Origin: Gallionella sp.
GTDB taxonomy: Bacteria > Pseudomonadota > Gammaproteobacteria > Burkholderiales > Gallionellaceae
Length of the DNA: 64,000 bases
Assembly (NCBI GenBank): GCA_028714895.1
Contig: JAQTLM010000009.1
Coordinates: forward strand, 45,188 to 109,187
Direction: 5' to 3'
Shown here: positions 8,445 to 18,171 of the stretch, in pieces
Numbering within the stretch: the first letter of the stretch is position 1
Layout of the letters: each line of letters starts with the position of its first letter
Made by a program: the position numbers and the translations under genes
Notes under the pieces: model-generated
The model's input: the letters and a program-made list of their open reading frames with translations, nothing else
Databases searched by the model: none
Told to the model about the DNA's origin: nothing

Positions 8445-11435
8445 ATGACGCCGCAACAATTCATCGCCAAGTGGCAAGGCTGCCAACTTGCCGAACGCGC
8501 TTTCTATCAGCAACACTTCAACGACCTGTGCGCGCTGGTCGACCATCCCACTCCCGCAGCTCAGGACACCGTCGGCGACACCTTCTGTTTTGAAAAAGGC
8601 GCGACCAAGACCGGCGGCGGCAACGGCTGGGCGGACGTATGGAAGCGCGGATTTTTCGCGGTGGAATACAAAGGCCCGAACGGCGATCTGCGCAAGGCAC
8701 TGGATCAGGTGCAGCGTTACGCACTGGCATTGGAAAACCCACCGTTGCTGGTGGTGGCGCGTGCCGACCTGATCGAGATACACACCAACTTCACCAATAC
8801 CGTTTCCGACACGCACACCATCGCGCTGGAAGAGATCGGCACGCCGGATAATCTCGCCAAGTTGCGCGCGCTGTTCTTCGAGCCGGAGCGATTGCGTCCG
8901 GCGCGCACCACGCGCGCCCTCACCGAACAAGCCGCAAAGCTGTTCGCCTCGCTTGCCAACACCCTGCGCGACCGGGGTCATGCACCGCAACAAGTGGCGC
9001 ATTTTCTCGACAAGCTGTTGTTCTGCTTCTTCGCCGAAGATGCCGGATTGCTGCCCAAAGAGATGGTCACGCGTGTGTTGGAAAACGGCGCGAAAGACCC
9101 GGCGCGCATCGACCGCCAGCTCAAGCAACTATTCGCCTCGATGAGCAAAGGCGGCGACTTCGGCGCGGAGATCATCGACTGGTTCAACGGCGGCCTGTTC
9201 GACGGCGATGCCACCCTGCCGCTGCAAAGCGACGACATCGCCGCGCTGATTACCGTCGCGCGGCTGGACTGGACGGGCGTTGAGCCTTCCATCTTCGGCA
9301 CCCTGTTCGAGCGTGGCCTCGATCCGTCCAAGCGCAGCCAACTCGGCGCGCACTACACCGATCCGCAATCCATCATGCGCATCGTTGAGCCGGTGGTCAT
9401 CACGCCGCTCACTGCCGAATGGGAAAGCGTCAAAGCTCAGATCACACAAGGCATGGCGAGCTATGCGACAGGCGGCAAGGGTTCCAAAAAAGGCATTGAA
9501 TCAGCGCAGGCCGCCTATCAGGGCTTTATGCAACGCCTAACGGATTTTCGTGTGCTCGACCCCGCTTGCGGCTCCGGCAACTTTTTGTATCTCGCCCTGC
9601 ACGCGCTGAAAGACATCGAACATCGCGCCGCGCTGGAAGCCGAAACGCTCGGCTTGCCGCTGGGCTTCGCCGGATTCCACACCGGCCCGCACAACGTCAT
9701 GGGCATCGAACTCAACTCATACGCGGCGGAACTGGCGCGCGTCACGGTGTGGATCGGCGAGCTGCAATGGATGCTGCGCCACGGCATGAGCCCATCAAAA
9801 AATCCAATTCTTAAACCGCTCGACCATATCGAATGCCGCGATGCATTGCTCTTACTCCCCTCGCCCGCAGGCGGGAGAGGGGCTGGGGGAGAGGGTAGTT
9901 CAAACGAAGCTCACTGGCCCACCGTCGATGCCATCATCGGCAACCCGCCATTCCTCGGCGACAAGAAAATGCGCAGCGAGTTGGGCGACGACTACACCGA
10001 AGCCTTGCGCGCCTGCTACGCAGATCGCGTGCCGGGCGGCGCAGACTTGGTCACCTACTGGTTCGAGAAAGCCCGCGCTCAAATCGAAGCAGGCAACTGC
10101 CAGCGCGCCGGACTGGTTGCCACCAACTCCATCCGGCAAAAGCGCAATCGTCCGGTGCTGGAACGCATTCTGGAGAGCGGGAAAATCTTCAATGCGTGGA
10201 GTGATGAGGAATGGATCAACGAAGGCGCGGCGGTGCGCGTGTCGCTGGTGTGCTTCGGTGTTTCCGTCATTCCCGCGCAGGCGGGAATCCAGTCTGTCGT
10301 GCTCGATGGGTATCCCGTCCCAAACATCCATGCCGACCTCACCGCGGGCGGCAATGGCGGCAGCGACCTGACCAGCGCGAAGCCGCTCAAGCAAAACGCC
10401 GGGTGGTCATACTTCGGTTTATGTCTGGCGGGCGCTTTCAAAGTGCCCTCCGCAACGGCGCAAGCCTGGCTCAAGCTGCCGAACCCGCACGGCAAGCCGA
10501 ACTCGGATGTGCTGAAGCCCATCTACAACGGCTCCGACATCACGCGCCGCTGGGCGGGCGATTGGGTGATCGATTTTGCCATAATGGACGAGCAGCAGGC
10601 CGCGCTCTACGAAGCGCCGTTCGCCTATGTGGTGGAGCACGTCAAGCCAGTACGCATCAGCAACGCTCGTAAAGCGCGCGCCGAAAAATGGTGGCGGCAT
10701 GGCGAAGCGCGTCCCGGTCTTCGCGGAAAACTTGCCGGACTGCAACGCTACATCGCCACGCCGGAAACGGCCAAGCACCGTTTCTTCGTCAGCTTCCCGG
10801 CCAGCGTCGCGCCGGAACACAGCCTCATCGTCATCCCCTCGGGCAGCGATGCGCTGTTCGGCATCCTGTCCTCGCGCCTGCATACTGTATGGGCGTTAGC
10901 CAAAGGCGGCACGTTGGAAGACAGGCCGCGCTACAACTCCACGCTCACCTTCGAGACCTTCCCGTTTCCCGAAGGGCTGGCGCCGAAGGATGCCGCGCCC
11001 CTCACCCGGCCTGTCGGCCACCCTCTCCCACCCGTGGGCGAGGGTAATAGCTCCCCTCTCCCACGGGTGGGAGAGGGGCTGGGGGTGAGGGGTGTTGAGA
11101 TTGCCGCTGCCGCACAAGCGCTGAACACGCTGCGCGACAACTGGCTCAACCCGCCCGAGTGGACGGACTGGCTGCGCACGCCGGAAGAAGAAAAAGCGGG
11201 CTTTCCGTTGCGCCCCGTCGCGAAGGATGTCGGATTGAAATCCGACCTGAAAAAACGCACCCTCACCAACCTCTACAACGCCCGCCCCGCGTGGCTGGAC
11301 AACGCCCACAAAACGCTGGATGCCGCCGTCGCCCAAGCATACGGCTGGAACGACTACACGCCGGAGATGCAGGATGAAGAAATCTTGCGGCGCTTGCTCA
11401 AGCTGAATTTGGAGCGTGCTGCGCACGATGATTGA
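8445..11435 (+). CDS. MmeI-like fused type II restriction/DNA methyltransferase
   Basis: A 996-residue single-chain enzyme expected to methylate one adenine in an asymmetric site and cut at a distance (type IIL architecture). The N-terminal nuclease motif is exact: Asp64, nine residues, Glu74-x-Lys76 (D-X9-EXK as in MmeI). The helical spacer is followed by adenine-methyltransferase motif I DPACGSGNF (about 371) and motif IV NPPF (about 499), then a target-recognition region. All key residues are present, so it could be active. Three palindromic intergenic-type repeats are built into the frame (see separate entries). No separate specificity or restriction gene is adjacent. It starts 60 bases after rlmB behind AAGGAA. 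Confidence 0.88.
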   Translation: MTPQQFIAKWQGCQLAERAFYQQHFNDLCALVDHPTPAAQDTVGDTFCFEKGATKTGGGNGWADVWKRGFFAVEYKGPNGDLRKALDQVQRYALALENPPLLVVARADLIEIHTNFTNTVSDTHTIALEEIGTPDNLAKLRALFFEPERLRPARTTRALTEQAAKLFASLANTLRDRGHAPQQVAHFLDKLLFCFFAEDAGLLPKEMVTRVLENGAKDPARIDRQLKQLFASMSKGGDFGAEIIDWFNGGLFDGDATLPLQSDDIAALITVARLDWTGVEPSIFGTLFERGLDPSKRSQLGAHYTDPQSIMRIVEPVVITPLTAEWESVKAQITQGMASYATGGKGSKKGIESAQAAYQGFMQRLTDFRVLDPACGSGNFLYLALHALKDIEHRAALEAETLGLPLGFAGFHTGPHNVMGIELNSYAAELARVTVWIGELQWMLRHGMSPSKNPILKPLDHIECRDALLLLPSPAGGRGAGGEGSSNEAHWPTVDAIIGNPPFLGDKKMRSELGDDYTEALRACYADRVPGGADLVTYWFEKARAQIEAGNCQRAGLVATNSIRQKRNRPVLERILESGKIFNAWSDEEWINEGAAVRVSLVCFGVSVIPAQAGIQSVVLDGYPVPNIHADLTAGGNGGSDLTSAKPLKQNAGWSYFGLCLAGAFKVPSATAQAWLKLPNPHGKPNSDVLKPIYNGSDITRRWAGDWVIDFAIMDEQQAALYEAPFAYVVEHVKPVRISNARKARAEKWWRHGEARPGLRGKLAGLQRYIATPETAKHRFFVSFPASVAPEHSLIVIPSGSDALFGILSSRLHTVWALAKGGTLEDRPRYNSTLTFETFPFPEGLAPKDAAPLTRPVGHPLPPVGEGNSSPLPRVGEGLGVRGVEIAAAAQALNTLRDNWLNPPEWTDWLRTPEEEKAGFPLRPVAKDVGLKSDLKKRTLTNLYNARPAWLDNAHKTLDAAVAQAYGWNDYTPEMQDEEILRRLLKLNLERAAHDD
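9855..9897 (+). repeat. Intragenic palindromic repeat, copy 1
   Basis: A CTCCCCTCGCCC...GGGAGAGGGGCTGGGGGAGAGGG element of the kind normally found between betaproteobacterial genes. It lies in frame inside the MmeI-like gene, between the methyltransferase motifs, and encodes a Pro/Gly-rich insert around PSPAGGRGAGGEG. Confidence 0.75.
10265..10292 (+). repeat. Intragenic palindromic repeat, copy 2
   Basis: A 28-base hairpin element running from CGTCATTCCCGC to GGGAATCCAG, in frame in the MmeI-like gene and encoding VIPAQAGIQ. It is the same family as the intergenic pair at 62832-62899. Confidence 0.75.
10998..11093 (+). repeat. Intragenic palindromic repeat, copy 3
   Basis: About 96 bases containing two nested CCCTCTCCCAC...GTGGGAGAGGG palindromes, in frame in the MmeI-like gene. 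They add a Pro/Gly/Val-rich stretch such as HPLPPVGEG to the recognition/C-terminal region. Confidence 0.75.
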
Positions 11436-11769
11436 ACCTGAACCAATATGCGAACCGGAAGACGCAACAGTGGAGAACCTGAATGATGCGGTTTCTCGCT
11501 GGGAGAACTCGGTGCGTTCATTTGAAGCTGGCTTCGATTGCTCGGAGGAATACACGCATGATCTGTTTGAGCGCTGGTGTCTGCATGGCGTATTGAATGG
11601 TTTCGCAAGCCGGAACATGGCCGTGCCGGATGCGCTAAAGACAAGGATAGATGCGGCTGACAAGCGATTCATCGAATTGACGTTTGAGGTTGAGCATCAT
11701 GTGTGGGGTACGTTCGACATCTACGATAAAAATATTTTCTGGTACTACTATCGCTGGCCGGTTAAATAG
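11428..11769 (+). CDS. Hypothetical protein coupled to the MmeI-like gene
   Basis: A 113-residue acidic protein starting MIEPEPICEPEDATVENLN. Its ATG overlaps the last eight bases of the restriction gene (ATGATTGA), which indicates translational coupling. It has a predicted helical middle and a C-terminus rich in aromatic residues (HHVWGTFDIYDKNIFWYYYR). I do not recognise a family. Its position suggests an accessory to the restriction enzyme, but nothing in the sequence proves it. An in-frame GTG at 11416 is an alternative start. Confidence 0.6.
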   Translation: MIEPEPICEPEDATVENLNDAVSRWENSVRSFEAGFDCSEEYTHDLFERWCLHGVLNGFASRNMAVPDALKTRIDAADKRFIELTFEVEHHVWGTFDIYDKNIFWYYYRWPVK

Positions 11770-12086
11770 CCGACGAGGAATAGACGATCAAGATTAGGAG
11801 CAGAATGAGTGTCAATACATGGCGCAAAAATATTTCAATCGAGCGATTGGATTGCTTACCCCGCTTGTGCCCGGCTGGTGATTTGGATGATCTCATTGTC
11901 TAGGATTCCTGCATTATGTTTGGATGTTGGCGCAATTCTAGTTTTCGGGCGCTGTTGTTTGCCACCGGTGCGTGTTGTGTTCGGCGATTCCACAACTTAC
12001 GGCAGCGATACTGCCAAATACGGGAACTCTTGTTGAGGCGGAAGGCGTTCCGGGAGCGCTGTTTAACACCATAAGGGCTGGTTGCC
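11770..12086. other. Gene-free stretch between two hypothetical genes
   Basis: No convincing gene. A 32-codon reading frame starts at 11805 behind AGGAG (MSVNTWRKNISIERLD...), but it is short and has no recognisable features. It may be a decayed end of a neighbouring gene. Confidence 0.5.
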
Positions 12087-13199
12087 ATGAAAAATCTGGA
12101 CTCGTTCAAACCGGGCTGCCGTGTATTGCATCAGGCTTTTGGCAAGGGCTCGATTATTGAGGCCGTCAGCGCAAAAGAGCGGAACAGCAAACACGATCAG
12201 GTGCGGGTCAAATTCGATTCGGGCACTACGAAATGGCTTGCGCTCGAATATGCCCGATTGGTTTTGCTCGATGAAAACGACGAGGCTGCACCACAAGGGG
12301 GTAGTAGCGCGCCTTGGCCGGATGCAACATTCGTATTTGAGCAGGAAGGGGTTGAGCACTACCTCGGCTCGCACTGGGAACCGTTCTTTGACGATAGCAA
12401 GGAATTGTTCTGCAGGTTGCCGGAAATTATGCCGGCGGCGCTATTGCCGGCTTGTTACGGCGACAATCGCAAAGCGCCGAGGGAGATTCCATCCGATTGG
12501 CCGAAGGGTTTTCATTTGTGCTGGCCGCTACGAGTACGCGGTTTGGGGACGACAGAATGTATCGACGATGAGAATAAACTGCTCAATCTCGTCAGCCTCT
12601 ATCCGTTTTGGGCCGAGGGCTCACAAGCGCGTCTGACCATCAAGCAGGTGAAGGTTTGGCATGGCGGCTGCGAGGCGCAGATTACCGCCGGATGGGGTGA
12701 CGCCGAGGTGTGCTTTTTCGATACGCAATTTATGGCGAACCGTGCGTGGTACGAGGCTGACAGGGCTTGCGAGTTTGTGTTGACCGGCATCGCCTATAAC
12801 GCCGCGCCCGCACCGCACAGAACGACAACGATCACACATACCCCGGAAACACTCGCCAAGATCAACGCGCTGTTAATGCAGGATGGACGCGAACCTATCG
12901 AGGCGGAACAGGAGGTTATCTTTGACGGGGCAGCCATCTTTTTGCCCATTGGCGAATGGGACGTGGACGATTACAGTTTTCGCGCAGCCATCAAGGAGGT
13001 GCGCGAATTCGATGACTTCCTTGGTCAAAAGGGCTGGCGTGTGCGGGCGACAGTGATGCGCGCAATCGGCCTCGAGACGGATGATGCCGACCTGACGATT
13101 GTGATTACCCGGCGTGCATGGTGTGGTGATACGCCTCCACAAGTGGGGCTGGATATTGAAGGCCGACTCTGGTTGCAGGGATTCATGATCTATCACTAA
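12087..13199 (+). CDS. Hypothetical protein with an N-terminal UvrD-tail-like beta domain
   Basis: A 370-residue cytoplasmic protein of unknown function. Residues about 8-55 (PGCRVLHQAFGKGSI, then VRVKFDSGTTKWLALEYARL) resemble the small beta-barrel at the C-terminus of UvrD/PcrA helicases, a fold used for protein or RNA-polymerase contacts. The rest shows no motif I recognise; it is rich in Trp and acidic residues and has no signal or membrane segment. It stands alone with its own start and a weak ribosome site, inside a patch of accessory genes. Confidence 0.6.
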   Translation: MKNLDSFKPGCRVLHQAFGKGSIIEAVSAKERNSKHDQVRVKFDSGTTKWLALEYARLVLLDENDEAAPQGGSSAPWPDATFVFEQEGVEHYLGSHWEPFFDDSKELFCRLPEIMPAALLPACYGDNRKAPREIPSDWPKGFHLCWPLRVRGLGTTECIDDENKLLNLVSLYPFWAEGSQARLTIKQVKVWHGGCEAQITAGWGDAEVCFFDTQFMANRAWYEADRACEFVLTGIAYNAAPAPHRTTTITHTPETLAKINALLMQDGREPIEAEQEVIFDGAAIFLPIGEWDVDDYSFRAAIKEVREFDDFLGQKGWRVRATVMRAIGLETDDADLTIVITRRAWCGDTPPQVGLDIEGRLWLQGFMIYH

Positions 13200-13263
13200 C
13201 CCGAATTAGGCGGAAGCAGGCTAGAATGGGACAGTTTTTAGTCCTTAATCTTAAGGAGCAAAC

Positions 13264-13494
13264 ATGCACCCGAATATCGAAGAGCTCGCAAAGGAAACGA
13301 TGGCGCTGGATATTGAGGACAGGGCATTGTTGGCGGGCAAGCTGCTCTTGAGTCTGGATGAACCCACGCCTTCTGAAGTGGAGCGGTTGTGGCTGGATGA
13401 AGCAGAACGTCGTCTTGAAGGCTACCGTGCGGGGCGCGTGCAGGGCATTCCTGCGGATGAGGTGTTTAGCCGCGCTATTTCCGAGCTGTCGTGA
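13264..13494 (+). CDS. Addiction-module antitoxin-like protein (TIGR02574 type)
   Basis: A 76-residue protein typical of the 'putative addiction module component' family: an N-terminal EELAKETMALDIEDRALLAGKLL helix, then SLDEPTPSEVERLWLDEAERRLEGYRAG. In this family the small acidic protein neutralises a RelE/ParE toxin encoded just downstream. A 7-bp inverted repeat (13242-13257, TCCTTAA/TTAAGGA) overlaps the ribosome site and could be an autoregulatory operator. The downstream toxin gene appears deleted internally, so the antitoxin may be an orphan. Confidence 0.8.
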   Translation: MHPNIEELAKETMALDIEDRALLAGKLLLSLDEPTPSEVERLWLDEAERRLEGYRAGRVQGIPADEVFSRAISELS

Positions 13495-13670
13495 AGGTCG
13501 GGTTCCCTCTCGCTACGCAGGTTCAGCGGGCGGACATTCGCAAGAAAGTGTCGCGTCACTTTTCGTACAACCTTTTCTATGCAATTGAAACTAATATCAT
13601 CGTTATTGTTGCTGTGGCGCATCAAAGAAAACGGCCTAATTATTGGCTCGCTCGCTTGAAGCCCCGTTAA
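13491..13670 (+). pseudogene. RelE/ParE-family toxin with internal deletion
   Basis: A 59-codon frame starting with GTG that overlaps the antitoxin stop. It opens VKVGFPLA, like a ParE/RelE N-terminus, then jumps to the family's C-terminal half RKKVSRHFSYNLFYAIETN...AVAHQRKRPNYW. Full-length members are about 90-100 residues, so roughly 35 central residues are missing without loss of frame. The terminal HxxRxPxYW motif is intact. It is probably inactive, but an antitoxin-binding remnant is possible. Confidence 0.7.
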
Positions 13671-13724
13671 GCTTACATATGCATTAGCCGCAAGGCGTAA
13701 TGCACCACATGAGGAGGGATCAGC

Positions 13725-14351
13725 ATGATATTTCGTGATCGCAAAGATGCTGCAAGCAAACTGGCGGAAGCGCTTGCGCAATATCGCGGCCAGCGTCCGC
13801 TGGTGCTGGCGATTCCGCGCGGCGCGGTGCCGATGGCGAAGATCATCGCCGAGGCGCTGGGCGGCGAAGTGGACGTGGTGCTGGTGCGCAAACTGCGCGC
13901 ACCGGGCAACCCTGAATTCGCCATCGGCGCGGTGGATGAGACCGGCTGGACTTATCTCGGCGACTATGCCGAGCACGTGGCGGGTAGTTCGCAGTACATC
14001 GAAGCCGAGAAGGAAATGCAACTCAAGGTCATGCGCGAGCGGCGCGCCAGCTATACGCCGGTGCGTCCGCCGCTCGATCCGGCGGGGCGCATCGTCATCG
14101 TGGTGGACGACGGCCTGGCGACCGGCTCAACGATGATCGCCGCACTGCACGCATTGCGCGCCAAATCCCCGCAAAAACTGATCTGCGCGGTGCCGGTGGC
14201 ACCGCCGGATACGCTGGACAAGGTGGAACCCTATGCCGATGAAGTGGTGTGTCTGAGCGCACCGGCGATGTTTTATGCGGTGGGGCAGTTCTACCAGTCT
14301 TTTCCGCAGGTGAGCGACGAGGAAGTGATCGCGTTGCTGGCTGCGGATTAA
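13725..14351 (+). CDS. Phosphoribosyltransferase-family protein
   Basis: A 208-residue type I phosphoribosyltransferase-like protein. The PRPP-binding loop is clear (IVIVVDDGLATGSTM, about residues 123-137). Ahead of it, LVLAIPRGAVPMAKIIAEALG and VVLVRKLRAPGNPEFAIGAV are typical of the uncharacterised family often annotated only as 'phosphoribosyltransferase'. The substrate cannot be read from the sequence. A strong GAGGAGGG ribosome site precedes the ATG. The gene follows the toxin remnant by 54 bases and is probably unrelated to it. Confidence 0.85.
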   Translation: MIFRDRKDAASKLAEALAQYRGQRPLVLAIPRGAVPMAKIIAEALGGEVDVVLVRKLRAPGNPEFAIGAVDETGWTYLGDYAEHVAGSSQYIEAEKEMQLKVMRERRASYTPVRPPLDPAGRIVIVVDDGLATGSTMIAALHALRAKSPQKLICAVPVAPPDTLDKVEPYADEVVCLSAPAMFYAVGQFYQSFPQVSDEEVIALLAAD

Positions 14352-14402
14352 GAGGGTAAGGCTTCGATTTTTTGCTGGCAGCAACTTTAAAGAAGAATAC
14401 CG

Positions 14403-14807
14403 ATGAAGAAAAAAAATCCGCTCCGCGTCCCGGTGACACGCGGCCTGAAGGATATCTACGCGATGGATATGCATACCTCTTATCAGGCCGCCTGCCTTGG
14501 GCAGTTTAATGTCGTGGCTTTCAGCCGGCTGGCGGCAGCCATTTCGGTTATCCGCACGGCGCTCGAGCAAAAACAGACAAAAATCCCTCTCGCCATTGAA
14601 ACGCTGGATGCGGCCATTGAAACGCTGGTGGCCGTGAGAAAAAGAGGCGATGAAACGGATATATGGGAACTGACCGAGAGCGAGCGCCCTTCAATTCTTG
14701 GCGGGATCGATATGGCCGAGCAATGCATCGGCACGCTGGACGTCGCGCTGCTGGAGCAGACTGCGGCCAAGATACTCAGGGAGGTTTGGGGCGAGCAGGC
14801 TGGTTAG
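14403..14807 (+). CDS. Hypothetical helical protein
   Basis: A 134-residue protein, largely alpha-helical, starting MKKKNPLRVPVTRGLKDIY. It has a region rich in Ala/Ile and Thr (AIETLDAAIETLVAVRKRGDE) and no signal peptide or membrane segment. I recognise no family. It follows the phosphoribosyltransferase on the same strand by 51 bases and faces the convergent hydrolase gene at 14830, only 22 bases away. Confidence 0.6.
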   Translation: MKKKNPLRVPVTRGLKDIYAMDMHTSYQAACLGQFNVVAFSRLAAAISVIRTALEQKQTKIPLAIETLDAAIETLVAVRKRGDETDIWELTESERPSILGGIDMAEQCIGTLDVALLEQTAAKILREVWGEQAG

Positions 14808-14829
14808 GGGTTTTATTGCCATACCGGCC

Positions 14830-15456
14830 TTACAGGTGCCGCACAAACCAGGAGGCTGCGCTGCGTGCGGCCTGTTGCAGCGTGCCGGGCTCTTCAAATA
14901 AATGCGTTGCGCCGGGAATCAGGATGAGCTCCTTCTCGCAGTTCATCAGCGCATAGGCTTGCTGGTTCAACTCGATCACACCGTAGTCCGCGGCGCCGAC
15001 GATGAGCAGGGTCGGCGCGGTTACGCGGTTCAAGTCAATTTCTCCGGCCAGATCGGGGCGCCCGCCGCGCGATACCACTGCGGCAATTTTATTTTCCATT
15101 TTTGCCGCCGCCTGCAACGCTGCCGCCGCGCCGGTGCTGGCGCCAAAGTAGCCGAGTTTGAGTGTTTGCGTGTTCGGGTTGGACTGCAACCAGGCGGTGG
15201 CCGCCAGCAGGCGGCGCGTGAGCAGCGCGATGTCGAAGCGCGTCTCATAATCCTGATCTTCTTCACGCGTCAGCAGGTCGAACAACAGCGTGCCGATGCC
15301 GTGTTGTTGCAGCACTTCGGCGACATAGGTGTTGCGCGGGCTGAAGCGGCTGCTGCCGCTGCCGTGGGCGAACAGCACCACACCCTTGGCGGACGGCGGC
15401 AGGATCAGTTCGCCATCGAGTTCGACCTTGTCGGCCGGAATATGTACGGTGCTCAT
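14830..15456 (-). CDS. Alpha/beta hydrolase (dienelactone-hydrolase-like)
   Basis: A 208-residue serine hydrolase. The catalytic triad is visible: nucleophile Ser107 in GYFGASTGAA, Asp157 in LIVGAADYGV and His185 in PGATHLFEE. The oxyanion region is FAHGSGSSR. It is the last gene of the long - strand run from korA and starts 13 bases after the radical SAM gene ends, so it may be co-transcribed with the AmmeMemoRadiSam genes. Hydrolases of this group often sit beside phosphoribosyltransferase genes like the one at 13725. The substrate is unknown. Confidence 0.85.
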   Translation of the reverse strand: MSTVHIPADKVELDGELILPPSAKGVVLFAHGSGSSRFSPRNTYVAEVLQQHGIGTLLFDLLTREEDQDYETRFDIALLTRRLLAATAWLQSNPNTQTLKLGYFGASTGAAAALQAAAKMENKIAAVVSRGGRPDLAGEIDLNRVTAPTLLIVGAADYGVIELNQQAYALMNCEKELILIPGATHLFEEPGTLQQAARSAASWFVRHL

Positions 15457-15469
15457 GGCAATCCTCCTA

Positions 15470-16567
<1,098 letters not shown>

Positions 16568-16589
16568 GTCGAAATTCCTTGTAGAAAGT

Positions 16590-16645
16590 GTAGCGTGCGC
16601 TGTGCGCACGATTCGGTTGAATATCGTGCGCACAGCGCACGCTAC
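16590..16645. repeat. Long perfect inverted repeat, copy 1
   Basis: Two perfect 23-base arms (16590-16612 and 16623-16645), beginning GTAGCGTGCGC and ending GCGCACGCTAC, flank a 10-base loop. Each arm contains its own GTGCGC palindrome. The right arm includes the stop codon of the AMMECR1 gene. A second copy is at 31887-31942. Confidence 0.85.
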
Positions 16646-17292
16646 GTCGTCTTTTCACTCCATTTTTCTACGGTATAGCGCGATAATTTCACGCCTTCTT
16701 CCCAGAAGTCATCGGGCAACCCGGCCTTGCGCCTGAGATGCGCCATGAACTGGCGTGGCTGGGGCAACTGTTCCCATACCTGCGGCAAAAAAGTGCTGCG
16801 ATAGTGACCATACTCGAATACGATGCCGTCCACGTTGGGGCGTATTTGCGCCAGCGCATCGGCCTCGCCCCGAACATCCATCGCGGTTGTCGGCGAGAGC
16901 AGCGATATTTCGACCGTGGTGATGTCGAGTTCCTCGACGCTCAACGGCATAAAACGCGGATCGCGCAGGGCGGCGGAAACGGCGTTGCTTTTGACATCGG
17001 CGAGCAATGGCCGGTGCGCTTGCAGCGTGCCGATGCAGCCGCGCAACTCGCCGCGTTGCGTGAGAGTCACAAAACATGCGCCATGCTCGACCAGCCAAGG
17101 CGCGGTTTCGTCTGCTGCACGGGGCACGTCCAAAGCGCGCGAAATTGCAGCGCGTGCAATCGGCAGTAATATGCGGCCATGAGACGGTGGGGCGCAGCCC
17201 TCTGGTGCGGGAATGGCCGCTTGGCACTCCCTCCCGCAATCGGCTGGCTCCGCCAGTAACGTGTCGGGGGTGCGACCTTGTTCAGTTTGCAT
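16642..17292 (-). CDS. amrA: AMMECR1-domain protein (AmmeMemoRadiSam system A)
   Basis: A 216-residue AMMECR1-family protein. Conserved features seen are GACFVTLTQRGELRGCIGTLQ (the family's LRGCIG signature), RDPRFMPLSVEELDITTVEISLLSP, and the C-terminal FLPQVWEQLPQPRQFMAHLRRKAG. The biochemical role is not established. The start at MQTEQGRTPD (17292) overlaps the upstream memo gene by 11 bases; a longer in-frame start at 17343 would overlap memo much more. The stop codon lies in a 23-bp inverted repeat shared with 31.9 kb. Confidence 0.88.
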   Translation of the reverse strand: MQTEQGRTPDTLLAEPADCGRECQAAIPAPEGCAPPSHGRILLPIARAAISRALDVPRAADETAPWLVEHGACFVTLTQRGELRGCIGTLQAHRPLLADVKSNAVSAALRDPRFMPLSVEELDITTVEISLLSPTTAMDVRGEADALAQIRPNVDGIVFEYGHYRSTFLPQVWEQLPQPRQFMAHLRRKAGLPDDFWEEGVKLSRYTVEKWSEKTT

Positions 17293-18085
17293 GTTCGATT
17301 CCCTCAGTAAAGGCGAGGGCGGCATAGCCCACCACTCGGTCATAAGACCCCGCAGTGTCCCCGGAGTTTCGCAGATCGAGTAAATGAGGTGTGAGGTGGT
17401 GCTGGCGCGCCGCGACGATCATGCCGTTGATCGGCGTGCCGCCGCAGGCGTGGTCGTGATCGATGGGCTGGCGCAACTTGAGGATGGCTTGCACGGTGTC
17501 ATGATCCATGCGCTGTGCGGTGGCGTAGGGCAGGAAATGGGATAAATCCGAGCTGATCACGATCAGCGTCTCCGCGCCGCCCCACAGCGTTTTCAGCACC
17601 TCTGCCACTTCCTCCGGCGTTGCCATGCCCACCGCCAGCGGCAGCAGCGTGAAATCCGGCAGCACGCTTTGCAGGAACGGCAATTGTACTTCCAGTGAAT
17701 GTTCCAGCGCATGCGCCTGCGCGCTGACGGTTACCTGCGGCAGATCGGCGATGCTGTGTGCCGCTGCCGTATCCAGCATGACCCGTCCCAGCGGTGTATC
17801 GAAGGCCTCCACACCGGGCAGTGCCAAGCCGCGCACCGCGACGCGGTGGGTGGGGCCGAGCAGCACCACACGGCGGATGTGTGCGGCAATCGGTTGAAGT
17901 GTGGCGTAGGCAGTCGCTGCGATGGCGCCGGAATAGATGAAGCCGGCGTGCGGCACGATCAGCGCTTTCGGGGTCAGCTCGTGCGGTTGCGCCGCAGCCA
18001 GCAGCTGTTGCACGTCATGTGCAAGCTGCCGGGGGTCGGCTGGGTAGAACAGGCCTGCGACGGCAGGGGTGCGGATGGTAGACAT
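17282..18085 (-). CDS. amrB: Memo-family protein (AmmeMemoRadiSam system B)
   Basis: A 267-residue Memo-like protein related to non-haem dioxygenase folds. The three metal-ligand positions known from human MEMO1 are kept: His46 in VPHAGFIYSG, His80 in GPTHRV and Cys214 in ACGGTPINGM. The EHSLEVQLPFL and SSDLSHFLPY motifs are also present. It overlaps the AMMECR1 gene by 11 bases and sits 86 bases after the NuoF-like gene, with a perfect palindrome between. Memo's chemical role in bacteria is unknown to me. Confidence 0.9.
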   Translation of the reverse strand: MSTIRTPAVAGLFYPADPRQLAHDVQQLLAAAQPHELTPKALIVPHAGFIYSGAIAATAYATLQPIAAHIRRVVLLGPTHRVAVRGLALPGVEAFDTPLGRVMLDTAAAHSIADLPQVTVSAQAHALEHSLEVQLPFLQSVLPDFTLLPLAVGMATPEEVAEVLKTLWGGAETLIVISSDLSHFLPYATAQRMDHDTVQAILKLRQPIDHDHACGGTPINGMIVAARQHHLTPHLLDLRNSGDTAGSYDRVVGYAALAFTEGIEHAN

Positions 18086-18143
18086 GGCAACCTCACTTCA
18101 TGCGATCATTCCAATATGAGGGCAGTCCGGGAAGAAATCAAGG

Positions 18144-18171
18144 GTAGGGGCACGGCGCGCCGTGCCCCTAC
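18144..18171. repeat. Perfect 28-base palindrome
   Basis: A fully symmetric palindrome with 14-base arms and no loop (GTAGGGGCACGGCG and its complement), ending at the base next to the NuoF-like stop codon. It separates the fumarate-reductase-like genes from the AmmeMemoRadiSam trio and could act as a processing or attenuation site. Confidence 0.85.
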
